From NCBI GenBank assembly GCA_946886325.1, contig CAMPIK010000008.1:1-16525 (forward strand): 16,525 nucleotides of DNA, given 5' to 3'. This document shows positions 1 through 7,963 of the stretch, piece after piece; within the stretch, counting starts at the first letter, position 1; each line of letters begins with the position of its first letter. Below the pieces are notes generated by a model. The model was not told the origin of the DNA and searched no databases. It saw nothing but the letters and a program-made list of their open reading frames with translations. This DNA comes from an uncultured Shinella sp. GTDB taxonomy: Bacteria; Pseudomonadota; Alphaproteobacteria; Rhizobiales; Rhizobiaceae. The translations under genes and the position numbers were made by a program.

Positions 1-271
1 ATATCTGCGCATCCTCATCCCGGTTATCGACGGCACCTGGCGCGGCGTGCCGGTCAGCGAATTCGAGATCTACATCACGCCGGAAGCGAGCGGCTTCGTC
101 TATCACGGCATCAATTTCGACCGTGCGGCGGCCGATGTCGCTGCGGCAGCGTTTACCTCGATCGGCGAACGCGCGAAGGCCAATCTCGGCGCGGGCGAAG
201 GGGCGGAGACCAACACGGGCTTTTCGCTGCACGATGGCCAGCCGGCCTATTTCTGCGATTCTTCCACCTGA
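1..271 (+). CDS. 3' end of an unidentified protein (partial, 5' truncated)
   Basis: An open frame enters from the left edge (first full codon at base 2) and ends at TGA 269-271, giving about 89 residues. The fragment begins YLRILIPVIDGTWRG and ends PAYFCDSST. It is soluble in character, with no membrane segment and an alanine-rich stretch in the middle. I do not recognise the family. The GTG at 47 is an internal valine rather than a convincing start, since the frame stays open with normal codon use to the window edge. Its last 25 bases overlap the 3' end of the DUF3422 gene on the other strand, so the two genes converge tail to tail. Function cannot be stated from this fragment. Confidence 0.6.
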   Translation, partial: YLRILIPVIDGTWRGVPVSEFEIYITPEASGFVYHGINFDRAAADVAAAAFTSIGERAKANLGAGEGAETNTGFSLHDGQPAYFCDSST

Positions 272-1539
272 TCTTCCTCGTGGTGGCGCCGCCTGATCTG
301 GCGCACCATCCACCACATCGCAAGCACGACCAGCGGCACGGATAGGCCGGTGACGATTTCCGCCTTCACGGGAAAGCCGAGGCCGTTTGCGGCCTTGGCG
401 ACATAACCGACGAGGCCGACGACATAGTAGGAGATGGCCGCAACCGAGAGGCCCTCGACCGTCTGCTGCAGCCGCAGTTGCAGCTTCGCGCGCCGGTCCA
501 TCGAGTTCAGCAGCGAGGCGTTCATCTTCTCGAGCTCGACGTCGATCCAGCTTCTGAGCAGGGCCGTCGCGCGGGCGAGCTTGCGCGACAGGTTCGCCTG
601 CCGCTCCTCGACCGACTGGCAGGTGCGCATGGCAGGCGCGAGCCGGCGTTCCAGGAAGAAGCCGAGCGTCTCGTAGCCGGGCAGAGCCTCTTCCGCGAGC
701 GTCCGGATGCGTTCCTGGACGATGCCGTAATAGGCGCGGCTGGCGCCGAAGCGGTAGAGGCTGAGCGCCGCATTCGCCTCCAGTTCCGCCGCAAGCCGCG
801 TGATCTCCGTCAGCATGCTGTCCGCCTCGTGGCGGGCATCGTGCTTCATGCGCTGGGTGATCGCGGTCAGCCCGTCCTCGATGCGGCGGATTTCCGGCGA
901 CAGCGACTGGGCGAGCGGCAGGCCGATCATCGCCAGCGTGCGGTAGGTCTCGATGTCGAGCAGGCGCTGCACCAGCGCGCCGCGCCCGGCCTCCGTCATG
1001 CCCTTGTCGATGACGAGGATCTGCGTCAGCCCGTCGCCGTTCTGCCGGAAGTCGGTGAGGATCGCCGCCTGGCCGTTCTTCACCTCGCTGTAGCAGAGGC
1101 TCGTCGGGTCGAAGACGGTGATCGCCGTGCGCGTTTCGGGCGTATCGGGCCTGATCTCCAGCCGGATGCCTGATATCAGCGTGCCGGGCGGGGAAAAACT
1201 GTCGCCGAAGGGATGCACGGCAACGTCCGCGCCGAAACGCTCCGGCACCGGGGCATCCCAGAAATAGGTCGAAAACTCCGTGTGCCGCTCCCAGCGCAGC
1301 GTGCCCTGCCCCCAGTTCATCGCATGGTGGCTGGCATCGCGCGCCGGCGGCGAGATGCCGCGCGAGCGGGAAAGGTCGGCAAGCACGGCATGGTCGACGC
1401 CGGTGCCGCCCTCCGTCAGGAAAGCCATCTGGAAGATCACCCGCGGCGAAGGCACCAGCACATAGGGCCGGGCATGGATTTCCCCCAGCGCCTGGGCGCG
1501 CGCCGCCGCCGGCGGAAAAGCGAAACTTCCCTTGCTCAT
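247..1539 (-). CDS. DUF3422 family membrane-anchored protein
   Basis: This 430-residue protein has the layout of the DUF3422 family, which has no established biochemical function. The N-terminal half (about 1-200) is a soluble domain with the HARPY motif near residue 22 and a WERHTEFSTY segment around 84-92. Residues about 210-360 are strongly helical and probably coiled. Two predicted membrane helices close the protein (about 363-384 and 394-413), followed by a short charged tail rich in R, H and E. I chose the ATG at 1539 (MSKGSFAF) because a GAGGGG ribosome site lies about 6 bases upstream. ATGs or alternative starts at 1560 and 1596 in the same frame would add 7 or 19 residues that look non-conserved. 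The CorA-like plan of a soluble helical domain followed by two C-terminal helices hints at an oligomeric membrane protein, but transport is inference only. Confidence 0.88.
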   Translation of the reverse strand: MSKGSFAFPPAAARAQALGEIHARPYVLVPSPRVIFQMAFLTEGGTGVDHAVLADLSRSRGISPPARDASHHAMNWGQGTLRWERHTEFSTYFWDAPVPERFGADVAVHPFGDSFSPPGTLISGIRLEIRPDTPETRTAITVFDPTSLCYSEVKNGQAAILTDFRQNGDGLTQILVIDKGMTEAGRGALVQRLLDIETYRTLAMIGLPLAQSLSPEIRRIEDGLTAITQRMKHDARHEADSMLTEITRLAAELEANAALSLYRFGASRAYYGIVQERIRTLAEEALPGYETLGFFLERRLAPAMRTCQSVEERQANLSRKLARATALLRSWIDVELEKMNASLLNSMDRRAKLQLRLQQTVEGLSVAAISYYVVGLVGYVAKAANGLGFPVKAEIVTGLSVPLVVLAMWWMVRQIRRRHHEEDQVEESQK

Positions 1540-1646
1540 GCCTGTCCCCTCAGGCCGCATCGTCCCCTCCAATGCGGCAGGCTCCACCCTTAACAAATGT
1601 CAGGGGCCGGGAGAAAGGGCGCTTTGACGCAGGTCGCTTCGCTCGC

Positions 1647-1669
1647 ACTGGACAAGATTGTTGACCAGT
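1647..1669. promoter_or_regulatory. Candidate FadR-type operator (inverted repeat)
   Basis: Left arm ACTGGACAA (1647-1655) and right arm TTGACCAGT (1661-1669) are complementary at 8 of 9 positions around a 5-base centre. The repeat ends 27 bases before the start of the FadR/GntR-type gene. It contains the predicted -35 hexamer, which suggests autorepression. GntR/FadR-subfamily dimers are known to bind short palindromes containing TGGTC/GACCA-like half-sites. Confidence 0.5.
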
Positions 1670-1688
1670 TTCGGCAGCGATTGATACT
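1661..1688 (+). promoter_or_regulatory. Predicted sigma70-type promoter of the FadR/GntR gene
   Basis: TTGACC (1661-1666) and GATACT (1683-1688) are separated by 16 bases and resemble -35 and -10 hexamers. The expected transcription start falls at about 1694-1697, which coincides with the ATG at 1697. No ribosome-binding site is visible before that ATG, so a leaderless mRNA is possible. Confidence 0.4.
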
Positions 1689-1696
1689 GTCGCGGC

Positions 1697-2512
1697 ATGG
1701 ACCAGCCGAGCCCCGATCCGCATTTCGACCTCTTCTCCCGCGTCAGCCATGGCAGGACGGCGGAGGAAGTGGTGCGGCAGGTCGAATTGCTGATCCTCGA
1801 AGGCATCTTGCGCGGCGACGACAGGCTGCCCGGCGAGCGCGAGCTGTCGAAGCGGTTCGACGTGTCGCGGCCGATCCTGCGCGAGGCGCTGAAGGAGCTG
1901 GAACAGCGCGGCCTGCTCATCAGCCAACACGGCGGCGGCACCTATGTCGCCGATATCATCGGGCAGGTCTTTTCAAAGCCGGTCGTCGAGCTGATCGCCC
2001 GCCATCGCCGCGCGACCATCGACTATCTGGAATACCGGCGCGAACTGGAGGGGATTTCCGCCGAGTTCGCCGCGCGGCGCGCCACCGCCTACGACCGGCA
2101 GATGCTGGAGACCATTCTCTCCGCAATGCGCGCGGCGCATGACAGCGGCAATTTCGAAGACGAGCTGCAGGCCGACGTGGACTTGCACAATGCCGTCGGC
2201 GAGGCCGCGCACAACATCATCCTGCTCCACACGTTGCGCGCGTGCTACAGGCTGCTGGAGCAGGGCATTTTCTTCCACCGGCACCTGGTGTTTTCCTCCG
2301 AGCACGCCCGCGCCACGCTTCTGGCGCAGCACGAGGCGATCGCAATGGCGATCATCCGCGGCGACGCTGCGGCCGCAAAGGCGGCGGCGCAGGCGCATAT
2401 CGACCATATCTCCGTCGCAATAAGGGACGCGGAGCGCACCGGCGAATGGCAACGTATCTCACAACTGCGCATGCGCCAGCGTGACAAATCCGACAAAATC
2501 CCGCAAAAATAG
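1697..2512 (+). CDS. FadR-subfamily GntR transcriptional regulator
   Basis: A 271-residue DNA-binding regulator. Residues about 20-86 form the GntR winged helix-turn-helix, with the hallmark RLPGERELSKRFDVSRPILREAL run and the wing GGGTYVAD. Residues about 105-245 form the all-helical FCD effector domain. The usual metal or ligand site residues are visible: D160 and H164 (DVDLH), H212 (QHEAI) and H234 (AHIDH). The family responds to small carboxylates such as lactate, pyruvate, glycolate or acyl-CoA. The ligand here cannot be read from sequence, and no target enzyme gene adjoins it. The ATG at 1697 gives the N-terminus expected for rhizobial relatives, although no Shine-Dalgarno sequence precedes it. 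A palindrome upstream suggests autoregulation. The next gene, a Nudix hydrolase, starts 119 bases downstream on the same strand and probably has its own signals. Confidence 0.9.
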   Translation: MDQPSPDPHFDLFSRVSHGRTAEEVVRQVELLILEGILRGDDRLPGERELSKRFDVSRPILREALKELEQRGLLISQHGGGTYVADIIGQVFSKPVVELIARHRRATIDYLEYRRELEGISAEFAARRATAYDRQMLETILSAMRAAHDSGNFEDELQADVDLHNAVGEAAHNIILLHTLRACYRLLEQGIFFHRHLVFSSEHARATLLAQHEAIAMAIIRGDAAAAKAAAQAHIDHISVAIRDAERTGEWQRISQLRMRQRDKSDKIPQK

Positions 2513-2524
2513 TGTTATATGTGA

Positions 2525-2563
2525 GTATTCTGGCCGTATCGCGAGACTTCGCGACCCGAATAC
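2525..2563. promoter_or_regulatory. Nested hairpin between the regulator and Nudix genes
   Basis: The inner stem is TCGCGA (2539-2544) with TCGCGA (2549-2554) around the loop GACT. The outer arms GTATTC (2525-2530) and GAATAC (2558-2563) are also perfect complements. No T-run follows directly, so it is a weak terminator at best. It could be a leader structure of the Nudix transcript or a protein-binding dyad. Confidence 0.4.
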
Positions 2564-2631
2564 CGTTTACTTGCTGCCGATAGCGTTCATACTGGACGCT
2601 GCAACCCGTGGTACGATTCGTATTGGAAAGG

Positions 2632-3153
2632 ATGAAACCGACCTTGAACATTCTCAACCGCATTGCCAGCGACGTGCACCTGATGTTCCGGCGCCCTGCC
2701 CGGATGCAGTATGCCGCCCTGTGCTACCGGTTCCGGAAGAAGAAGTCGGTTCTCGAAGTCCTGCTGATCACCAGCCGCGATACCGGACGCTGGGTCATCC
2801 CCAAGGGCTGGCCGATGCAGGGCCGCCGCTCCTACGCCGTTGCCGAGCGCGAGGCCTTCGAGGAGGCGGGCGTCAAGGGCAAGACGCAGAAGGAAGCGAT
2901 CGGCCACTACATGTACCAGAAGGGCATGGCAGAAGGCATGAAGGTTCCCTGCAAGGTGCAGGTCTATGCGCTGGAAGTTGCCGACGTCTGCAAGAACTAT
3001 CCGGAGAAGGACCAGCGCAGCTCCGAATGGGTCAGTTGCAGCGAGGCGGCCGCCAGGGTGAACGAGCCCGGCCTGAAAGACCTGATCCTGGAATTCGAGC
3101 AGACGATGCTGCTGCCGAAAGCCCTGCCGATGGCGAAAAATATCCGCCGCTGA
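2632..3153 (+). CDS. Nudix hydrolase
   Basis: A 173-residue Nudix-fold protein, predicted to hydrolyse a nucleoside diphosphate linked to another group, or an inositol-polyphosphate/dinucleotide-type substrate. The Nudix box spans G59-V81, with the core REAFEEAGV at 73-81 carrying the metal-binding glutamates E74, E77 and E78. The motif PKGWPM before it is typical of a rhizobial subgroup. The first box glutamate, seven residues into the motif, is replaced by Arg65. The ATG at 2632 is preceded immediately by GGAAAGG. A GTG in frame at 2608 would add eight residues but has no ribosome site. The N-terminus (about 1-25) is basic and is not a signal peptide. The substrate is unknown, and the neighbours (a GntR-type regulator and a phosphate transporter) do not define it. 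Confidence 0.88.
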   Translation: MKPTLNILNRIASDVHLMFRRPARMQYAALCYRFRKKKSVLEVLLITSRDTGRWVIPKGWPMQGRRSYAVAEREAFEEAGVKGKTQKEAIGHYMYQKGMAEGMKVPCKVQVYALEVADVCKNYPEKDQRSSEWVSCSEAAARVNEPGLKDLILEFEQTMLLPKALPMAKNIRR

Positions 3154-3158
3154 ATTTC

Positions 3159-3176
3159 CCGTCATATTGCCCTCGC
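3159..3176 (+). promoter_or_regulatory. Possible degenerate Pho box upstream of pit
   Basis: CCGTCAT (3159-3165) and CCCTCGC (3170-3176), four bases apart, match the PhoB half-sites CTGTCAT/CTGTCAC at 6/7 and 4/7 positions. The site lies 45-62 bases before the pit start. The first half is good and the second is poor, so this is tentative. PhoB control of pit-type genes is known in Sinorhizobium meliloti. Confidence 0.2.
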
Positions 3177-3220
3177 CCTAATGAGGCGATAGTGCCACTC
3201 CTGAAATCGGAGCAGGATGC

Positions 3221-4726
3221 ATGGCGAATTCCCAGGCGCGGCTGACCAAGCCGACACTCGACAAGGACCTCGACAAGCTGACGCGGGTGGAAGAAGCCGC
3301 GCATTTCGTGTCGAAGGGCCTCGTCGCGCCCGGCATCGGACTGGTCTTTCTGGCACTCGCCATGGTGTTTTCGGCCGTCTACGTGATGGACCGGCCCGGC
3401 GCCGTCATCATCATCGCGGCCGCTGCGATCGGCGCCTATATGGCGATGAACATCGGCGCCAACGACGTCACCAACAATGTCAGCCCCGCCGTCGGCTCCA
3501 AGGCGCTGACGATGACCGGCGCCCTGGTGATCGCGGCGATCTTCGAAACGCTCGGCGCGGTGATTGCCGGCGGCGACGTCGTCTCCACCATCTCGAAGGG
3601 CATCATCGACCCGACATCGGTTCCCGGCACCAACGCGTTCATCTGGGCGATGATGGCGGCGTTGCTTGCTTCGGCGCTCTGGCTGAACCTTGCGACATGG
3701 CTCGGCGCCCCGGTTTCGACGACCCACTCGATCGTGGGCGGCGTCATGGGCGCCGGGATCGCGGCGGCCGGCGCGGACGCCGTCGACTGGGTGCAGATGT
3801 CGAGCATCGCGGCAAGCTGGATCATCTCGCCGCTTCTCGGCGGCATCGTCGCGGCGATCTTCCTCGCCTTCATCAAGGAATACATCATCTACCGCGACGA
3901 CAAGCTCGCGGCCGCCCGCAAATGGGTACCCGTGCTGATCGCCGTGATGACCGGCGCCTTCGCGGCCTATCTGGCGACGAAAGGGCTGAACAGGCTCATC
4001 TCGATCAGCTTCGTCACGGCGCTGCTGATCGGCATCGCCGCCGGCGTCATCTCCTATTTCGCCGCCGTGCCCTTCGTCGGGCGCCAGTCGCTGGGGCTCG
4101 AAAACCGCAACCAGTCGCTGCGCAAGCTCTTCCGCATTCCGCTCATCTTCTCGGCGGCGCTGCTTTCCTTCGCGCATGGCGCCAACGACGTCGCCAATGC
4201 CATCGGGCCGCTTGCCGCGATCGTGCATGCGGCGCAGGACGCGGAAGTGTCGTCCAATGTGACGGTTCCCTTCTGGGTCATGCTGATCGGCGCGGTCGGC
4301 ATATCGCTCGGCCTGCTTCTCTTCGGGCCGCGCCTGATCGCGCTCGTCGGCGAGCAGATCACCAAGCTCAATCCGATGCGGGCCTTCTGCGTCGCGCTGT
4401 CGGCAGCGCTGACCGTCATCGTCGCATCGGCGATGGGCCTGCCGGTTTCCTCCACCCATATCGCCGTCGGCGCGGTCTTCGGCGTCGGCTTCTTCCGCGA
4501 ATGGTACACGCGCAACTCCAAGCGCCGGCTCGAATACATCCGCCGCAAGGGCGGCAAGATCGATCTCGAAGAGGCGGAGGAGCGCAACCCGGACGAAATG
4601 CGCCGCCGCTATCTGGTGCGCCGCTCGCATTTCATGACGATCGTCGCCGCCTGGATCATCACCGTGCCGGCGGCAGCGGGCCTTTCGGCCCTGCTCTTCG
4701 TGCTGCTCGACAGCGTCTTCGGCTGA
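3221..4726 (+). CDS. pit: Pit-family inorganic phosphate transporter
   Basis: A 501-residue inner-membrane protein of the PHO4/PiT family, which imports phosphate (in bacteria usually as a metal-phosphate complex) with protons at low affinity. The two family signature repeats are clear. [18 protein letters not shown] (79-96) pairs with [11 protein letters not shown] (320-330), and [13 protein letters not shown] (162-174) pairs with [13 protein letters not shown] (406-418). This is the internal duplication expected of an inverted-repeat transporter. About ten or more hydrophobic segments are visible. A soluble N-terminal region of about 30 residues and a charged cytoplasmic loop (about 425-468) precede the last helix. 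The ATG at 3221 has GGAG and AGGA upstream. There is no adjacent DUF47 (orfA/PhoU-like) gene as in the S. meliloti orfA-pit operon. The next gene, rsmE, starts 10 bases after the stop. Confidence 0.93.
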   Translation: MANSQARLTKPTLDKDLDKLTRVEEAAHFVSKGLVAPGIGLVFLALAMVFSAVYVMDRPGAVIIIAAAAIGAYMAMNIGANDVTNNVSPAVGSKALTMTGALVIAAIFETLGAVIAGGDVVSTISKGIIDPTSVPGTNAFIWAMMAALLASALWLNLATWLGAPVSTTHSIVGGVMGAGIAAAGADAVDWVQMSSIAASWIISPLLGGIVAAIFLAFIKEYIIYRDDKLAAARKWVPVLIAVMTGAFAAYLATKGLNRLISISFVTALLIGIAAGVISYFAAVPFVGRQSLGLENRNQSLRKLFRIPLIFSAALLSFAHGANDVANAIGPLAAIVHAAQDAEVSSNVTVPFWVMLIGAVGISLGLLLFGPRLIALVGEQITKLNPMRAFCVALSAALTVIVASAMGLPVSSTHIAVGAVFGVGFFREWYTRNSKRRLEYIRRKGGKIDLEEAEERNPDEMRRRYLVRRSHFMTIVAAWIITVPAAAGLSALLFVLLDSVFG

Positions 4727-4736
4727 GGCGACGGCG

Positions 4737-5474
4737 ATGCGGGCGAACTATCGCATGCAGCGGCTCTTTCTCGACGAGCCACTCGGCGCCGGGGGCGTGG
4801 TGCCTGTCGGCAAGGACCAGTTCCACTATCTGGCAAACGTGCTGCGCATCGAGGACGGCGCCTCCGTGCTCGTCTTCAACGGGCGGGACGGCGAGTGGCG
4901 GGCGACCGTCGGCTTCGAGACGCGCAAGCGCATCCTGCTGACGATGGCGGAGCAGGTGCGCCCGCAGCCTGAGACCTCCGACCTGCACTACCTGTTCGCG
5001 CCGCTGAAGGTCGGCCGGCTCGACTATCTCGTGCAGAAGGCCGTCGAAATGGGCGCCGGTGTGCTGCGCCCGGTCATGACGCAGCACGTGCAGGGCAAGA
5101 TCACCAGCATCGAGCGGCTGGAGGCAAACGTCATCGAGGCGGCCGAACAATGCGGCATCCTCTCGATCCCGACGGTGGAGAAGCCGCGCCGGCTGGAGGA
5201 TGTGCTGGCGGACTGGGATCCCGCGCGGCGCATCGTCTTCTGCGACGAAGGTCACGAGACGAACAACCCGCTCGATGTGCTGAAGACCGTGACGGAGCGC
5301 AAGCTCGCGCTGCTGATCGGCCCGGAAGGCGGATTTTCCGACGAGGAGCGGCAACTGCTGCGCAGCCTTCCCTTCGTCACCGCCATTCCGCTCGGGCCGC
5401 GCATCCTGCGTGCCGACACCGCGGCGGTCGCGGCGATGGCCGTGCTTCAGGCTGCGATTGGCGACTGGAACTGA
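4737..5474 (+). CDS. rsmE: 16S rRNA (uracil(1498)-N(3))-methyltransferase RsmE
   Basis: A 245-residue SPOUT-class methyltransferase that methylates U1498 of 16S rRNA in the 30S subunit, using S-adenosylmethionine. The N-terminal PUA-like RNA-binding domain (about 1-75) contains MQRLFLDE and HYLANVLR. The trefoil-knot SAM site follows: [12 protein letters not shown] (193-204) and [20 protein letters not shown] (219-238). The segment [16 protein letters not shown] (91-106) is also family-typical. The ATG at 4737 (MRANYR) sits about 8 bases after a TGAGG that overlaps the pit stop codon, so translation is probably coupled to pit. A start at 4755 (MQRLF) would be shorter but lacks a ribosome site. 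The rsmE-gshA order is, to my knowledge, common in rhizobia. Confidence 0.95.
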   Translation: MRANYRMQRLFLDEPLGAGGVVPVGKDQFHYLANVLRIEDGASVLVFNGRDGEWRATVGFETRKRILLTMAEQVRPQPETSDLHYLFAPLKVGRLDYLVQKAVEMGAGVLRPVMTQHVQGKITSIERLEANVIEAAEQCGILSIPTVEKPRRLEDVLADWDPARRIVFCDEGHETNNPLDVLKTVTERKLALLIGPEGGFSDEERQLLRSLPFVTAIPLGPRILRADTAAVAAMAVLQAAIGDWN

Positions 5475-5505
5475 AGGCTTCGACGCGGCGGTTCGTCCGC
5501 GGCAC

Positions 5506-5541
5506 GCGGTCGCAAGCGCTCCGCCATGATGTGTTTTTTTT
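5506..5541 (+). terminator. Weak candidate terminator after rsmE
   Basis: GCGG (5506-5509) can pair with CCGC (5521-5524), and a second small stem GCGG/CCGC lies at 5488-5500. A run of eight T residues follows at 5534-5541. The nine-base gap between the stem and the T-run is longer than in a classical intrinsic terminator. The 173-base gap must also contain the gshA promoter. Confidence 0.3.
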
Positions 5542-5647
5542 GAACGCTTCTTGAAAGAAATTCGCTTGCACCGCATCTCAATCCGGTCCAAGCACCCTCA
5601 CCCGCTCGTCCTTCCGATGGGCCGACATCCGCCAGAAGAAGACGCTC

Positions 5648-7021
5648 ATGGCCCGTGATACCACCGACCAGACCCCGGTCCGCTCGACAGCGGATATGAC
5701 CGCCTATCTCGCCGAAGGGTGCAAGCCGAAAGAGGCTTTCCGCATCGGCACGGAACACGAGAAATTCGCCTTCTTCACCGCCGACAACAGCCCGGTGCCC
5801 TATGAGGGCCCGCGCAGCATCTCGGCCCTTCTTGATGGCATGCAGGAAAAGACCGCCTGGGAACCGATCATGGACGGCGAGAACATCATCGGGCTTTCCG
5901 GCCCGAACGGGCTCGGCGCGATCTCGCTGGAACCCGGCGGGCAGTTCGAGCTTTCCGGCGCGCCGCTCGAAAACCTGCACCAGACCTGCAAGGAATCGAA
6001 CCAGCACCTGGCGACGCTGCGCCAGATCGCCGAGCCGATGGGCATCCGCTTCCTCGGCATGGGCGGCAGCCCGAAATGGACCTTCGCGGAAACCCCGCGC
6101 ATGCCGAAATCGCGCTACGAGATCATGTCGCGCTACATGCCCAAGGTCGGCACCAAGGGCCTCGACATGATGTACCGCACCTGCACGATCCAGGTGAACC
6201 TCGACTTTTCGTCGGAAGCCGACATGCGGCGCAAGATGCAGGTGTCGCTGAAGCTGCAGCCGCTGGCGACCGCGCTCTTCGCAAGCTCGCCCTTCACCGA
6301 GGGCAAGCCGAACGGGCTGCTCTCCTGGCGCGGCGACATCTGGCGCGACACCGACAACAACCGCGCCGGCCTCATCCCCTTCGCCTTCGCCGCCGATTTC
6401 GGCTTCGAGCATTATGTCGAATGGGCGCTCGACATCCCGATGTATTTCGTCGTGCGCGACGGCAAGTATCACGACTGCACGCATGTCACCTTCCGCCAGT
6501 TCATGAACGGCGCGCTGAAGGGCGAGATCGCCGACTGGGAGCCCAATATGGGCGACTGGACGAACCATCTCTCGACGCTTTTCCCCGACGTCCGGCTAAA
6601 GCGCTTCCTCGAAATGCGCGGTGCCGACGGCGGTCCCTGGCGCCGAATCTGTGCGCTGCCGGCGCTCTGGGTCGGGCTCCTCTATGACGATGCGGCGCTC
6701 GACGCTGCGGAAGCATTGACCCGCGACTGGACGTTCGAGGAGGTGCTGGCGCTGCGCAACGCCGTGCCGGAGCAGGGTCTGCGGGCCGAATTCCGCGGCA
6801 AGCCGCTGCTCGATATTGCCCGCGAGGTGGTCGCGATTTCGCGCGCCGGGCTGAAGGCCCGCGACCGCCGCAACGGCGACGATGTCGACGAAAGCATCTT
6901 CCTCGCACCGCTCGAGGAGACGCTCGCCAAGAAGGCGACGCTCGCCGACGACATGCTGTCGCTCTATCACGGCCGCTGGGGCGGCTCGATCGAGCCGGTC
7001 TTTACCGACTACCAGTACTGA
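5648..7021 (+). CDS. gshA: Glutamate-cysteine ligase, plant/alphaproteobacterial type
   Basis: A 457-residue ATP-dependent ligase catalysing the first and rate-limiting step of glutathione synthesis, joining L-glutamate to L-cysteine in the cytoplasm. It belongs to the GCS2 type shared by alphaproteobacteria and plants, not the E. coli type. Family motifs in order are IGTEHEKFAF (33-42), LEPGGQFELSGAP (94-106), RTCTIQVNLDF (177-187, the substrate and metal region) and SWRGDIWRDTDNNRAG (226-241). The length matches rhizobial GshA. The ATG at 5648 has AGAAGA about 7 bases upstream. The gene lies downstream of rsmE and upstream of a DUF937 gene. Two LysR-type redox regulator genes lie about 1.6 and 2.7 kb further on, which fits oxidative-stress control. 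No operator is evident directly before it. Confidence 0.95.
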   Translation: MARDTTDQTPVRSTADMTAYLAEGCKPKEAFRIGTEHEKFAFFTADNSPVPYEGPRSISALLDGMQEKTAWEPIMDGENIIGLSGPNGLGAISLEPGGQFELSGAPLENLHQTCKESNQHLATLRQIAEPMGIRFLGMGGSPKWTFAETPRMPKSRYEIMSRYMPKVGTKGLDMMYRTCTIQVNLDFSSEADMRRKMQVSLKLQPLATALFASSPFTEGKPNGLLSWRGDIWRDTDNNRAGLIPFAFAADFGFEHYVEWALDIPMYFVVRDGKYHDCTHVTFRQFMNGALKGEIADWEPNMGDWTNHLSTLFPDVRLKRFLEMRGADGGPWRRICALPALWVGLLYDDAALDAAEALTRDWTFEEVLALRNAVPEQGLRAEFRGKPLLDIAREVVAISRAGLKARDRRNGDDVDESIFLAPLEETLAKKATLADDMLSLYHGRWGGSIEPVFTDYQY

Positions 7022-7070
7022 TCGGCAGGCAACGCCGCCAGAAAGCGGTTTGCGCCGGTGAATTTGCCGT

Positions 7071-7076
7071 TATAGT
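7071..7076 (+). promoter_or_regulatory. Candidate -10 element for the DUF937 gene
   Basis: TATAGT (7071-7076) is a good -10 match. A weak TTTGCG at 7049-7054 is the only -35 candidate, at 16 bases spacing. This suggests the DUF937 gene has its own promoter in the 95-base gap after gshA. Confidence 0.35.
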
Positions 7077-7116
7077 GCAAGCACATGCTTGTGCCTGCGA
7101 CGGGAAAGGATCCGCG

Positions 7117-7953
7117 ATGCTTCCGCTCTACGACATGATGACGCAGGCCCAGAACGGGCATGCCATGGAGATCATGGCCAAGCAGTTCGGCCTTGCCCAG
7201 GAACAGGCGAGCAAGGCGATGGCCGCGCTGATGCCGGCCTTCTCCGAGGGCTTCAAGCGCAACGCGACCAACCCTTATGACTTCGGGACGTTCATCTCCG
7301 CGCTCGCCTCCGGCCAGCATGCCAAATATTTCGAGGACATGACGAAGGCCTTTACGCCGCAGGGCGTGGCCGACGGCAACGGCGTGCTCGGCCAGTTGTT
7401 CGGCTCGAAGGACGTGTCGCGCGCAATCGCCGCGCAGGCGGCGCAGATGACGGGGATCGGCCAGGAAATCTACAAGCAGATGCTGCCGGTCATGGCGAGC
7501 ACGATGATGGGCGGGCTCTTCAAGCAGTCCGTCGCCCCCTTCACCGGCGGCGCGACCGGCGCCGACAATCCCTTCGCGCAGATGACGCAGCAATGGCTTG
7601 AGGCGACGGGGATGGCGAAGAAGCCGGAGCCCACCACCAATCCGTTCCACAATCCCTTCACGCAGGCCTTCTTCGGCGGCAAGGACGCCAAGGGTGACAG
7701 CAACCCCTTCCTCGACAATCCCTTCACCAAGTCCTTCCAGGACATGATGACCTCGATGAGCGGAAGTGCAGCGCCGGCGCCCGAGAAAGCCAGGGAAGCC
7801 TCCCCCGCCGACGCCATGACGACGCTCTTCAGCACGATGTTCGACACCGGGCTGGAGATGCAGAAGGACTACCAGAAGAACATCGAGAGCATTTTCGAGA
7901 CGGTGAGCAAGCCGCCCGCCGATGGGACCGGCACCACCAAGAAGCCATCCTGA
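7117..7953 (+). CDS. DUF937-domain protein with NPF-motif repeats
   Basis: A 278-residue protein of unknown role. The N-terminal part (about 1-130) matches the DUF937 (YidB-like) pattern: YDMMTQAQNG, MAKQFGLAQEQASKAMAALMPAFSEGFKR, then helical segments. The middle (about 140-205) is low in complexity and holds five NPF tripeptides at 151, 175, 179, 196 and 201, two of them in the paired form NPF-x-x-NPF or similar (NPFHNPFT, NPFLDNPFT). The C-terminal part (about 232-263) is an amphipathic helix rich in M, F and charged residues, and it ends in a PT/K-rich tail. There is no signal peptide or membrane helix. The ATG at 7117 has AAAGGA six bases upstream. An in-frame start at 7075 lacks a ribosome site and overlaps the predicted promoter. 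It converges on the DUF1127 gene. Confidence 0.85.
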   Translation: MLPLYDMMTQAQNGHAMEIMAKQFGLAQEQASKAMAALMPAFSEGFKRNATNPYDFGTFISALASGQHAKYFEDMTKAFTPQGVADGNGVLGQLFGSKDVSRAIAAQAAQMTGIGQEIYKQMLPVMASTMMGGLFKQSVAPFTGGATGADNPFAQMTQQWLEATGMAKKPEPTTNPFHNPFTQAFFGGKDAKGDSNPFLDNPFTKSFQDMMTSMSGSAAPAPEKAREASPADAMTTLFSTMFDTGLEMQKDYQKNIESIFETVSKPPADGTGTTKKPS

Positions 7954-7963
7954 CAGCGGAACG

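Noticed and set aside
478..1173. Long plus-strand open frame opposite the DUF3422 gene
   Set aside because: It is an antisense shadow in GC-rich DNA: Arg/Ala-rich, with no ribosome site or family resemblance, while the minus-strand frame is a recognisable protein.
3032..4630. 532-codon minus-strand frame opposite the pit gene
   Set aside because: Composition is dominated by R, D, H and G as expected for the antisense of a membrane-protein gene. The plus strand encodes Pit with both signature repeats.
3217..4941. 574-codon plus-strand frame overlapping pit and rsmE
   Set aside because: An alternative frame with Arg-rich low-complexity translation. It lacks membrane segments and family motifs, and it runs through the clear pit-rsmE boundary.
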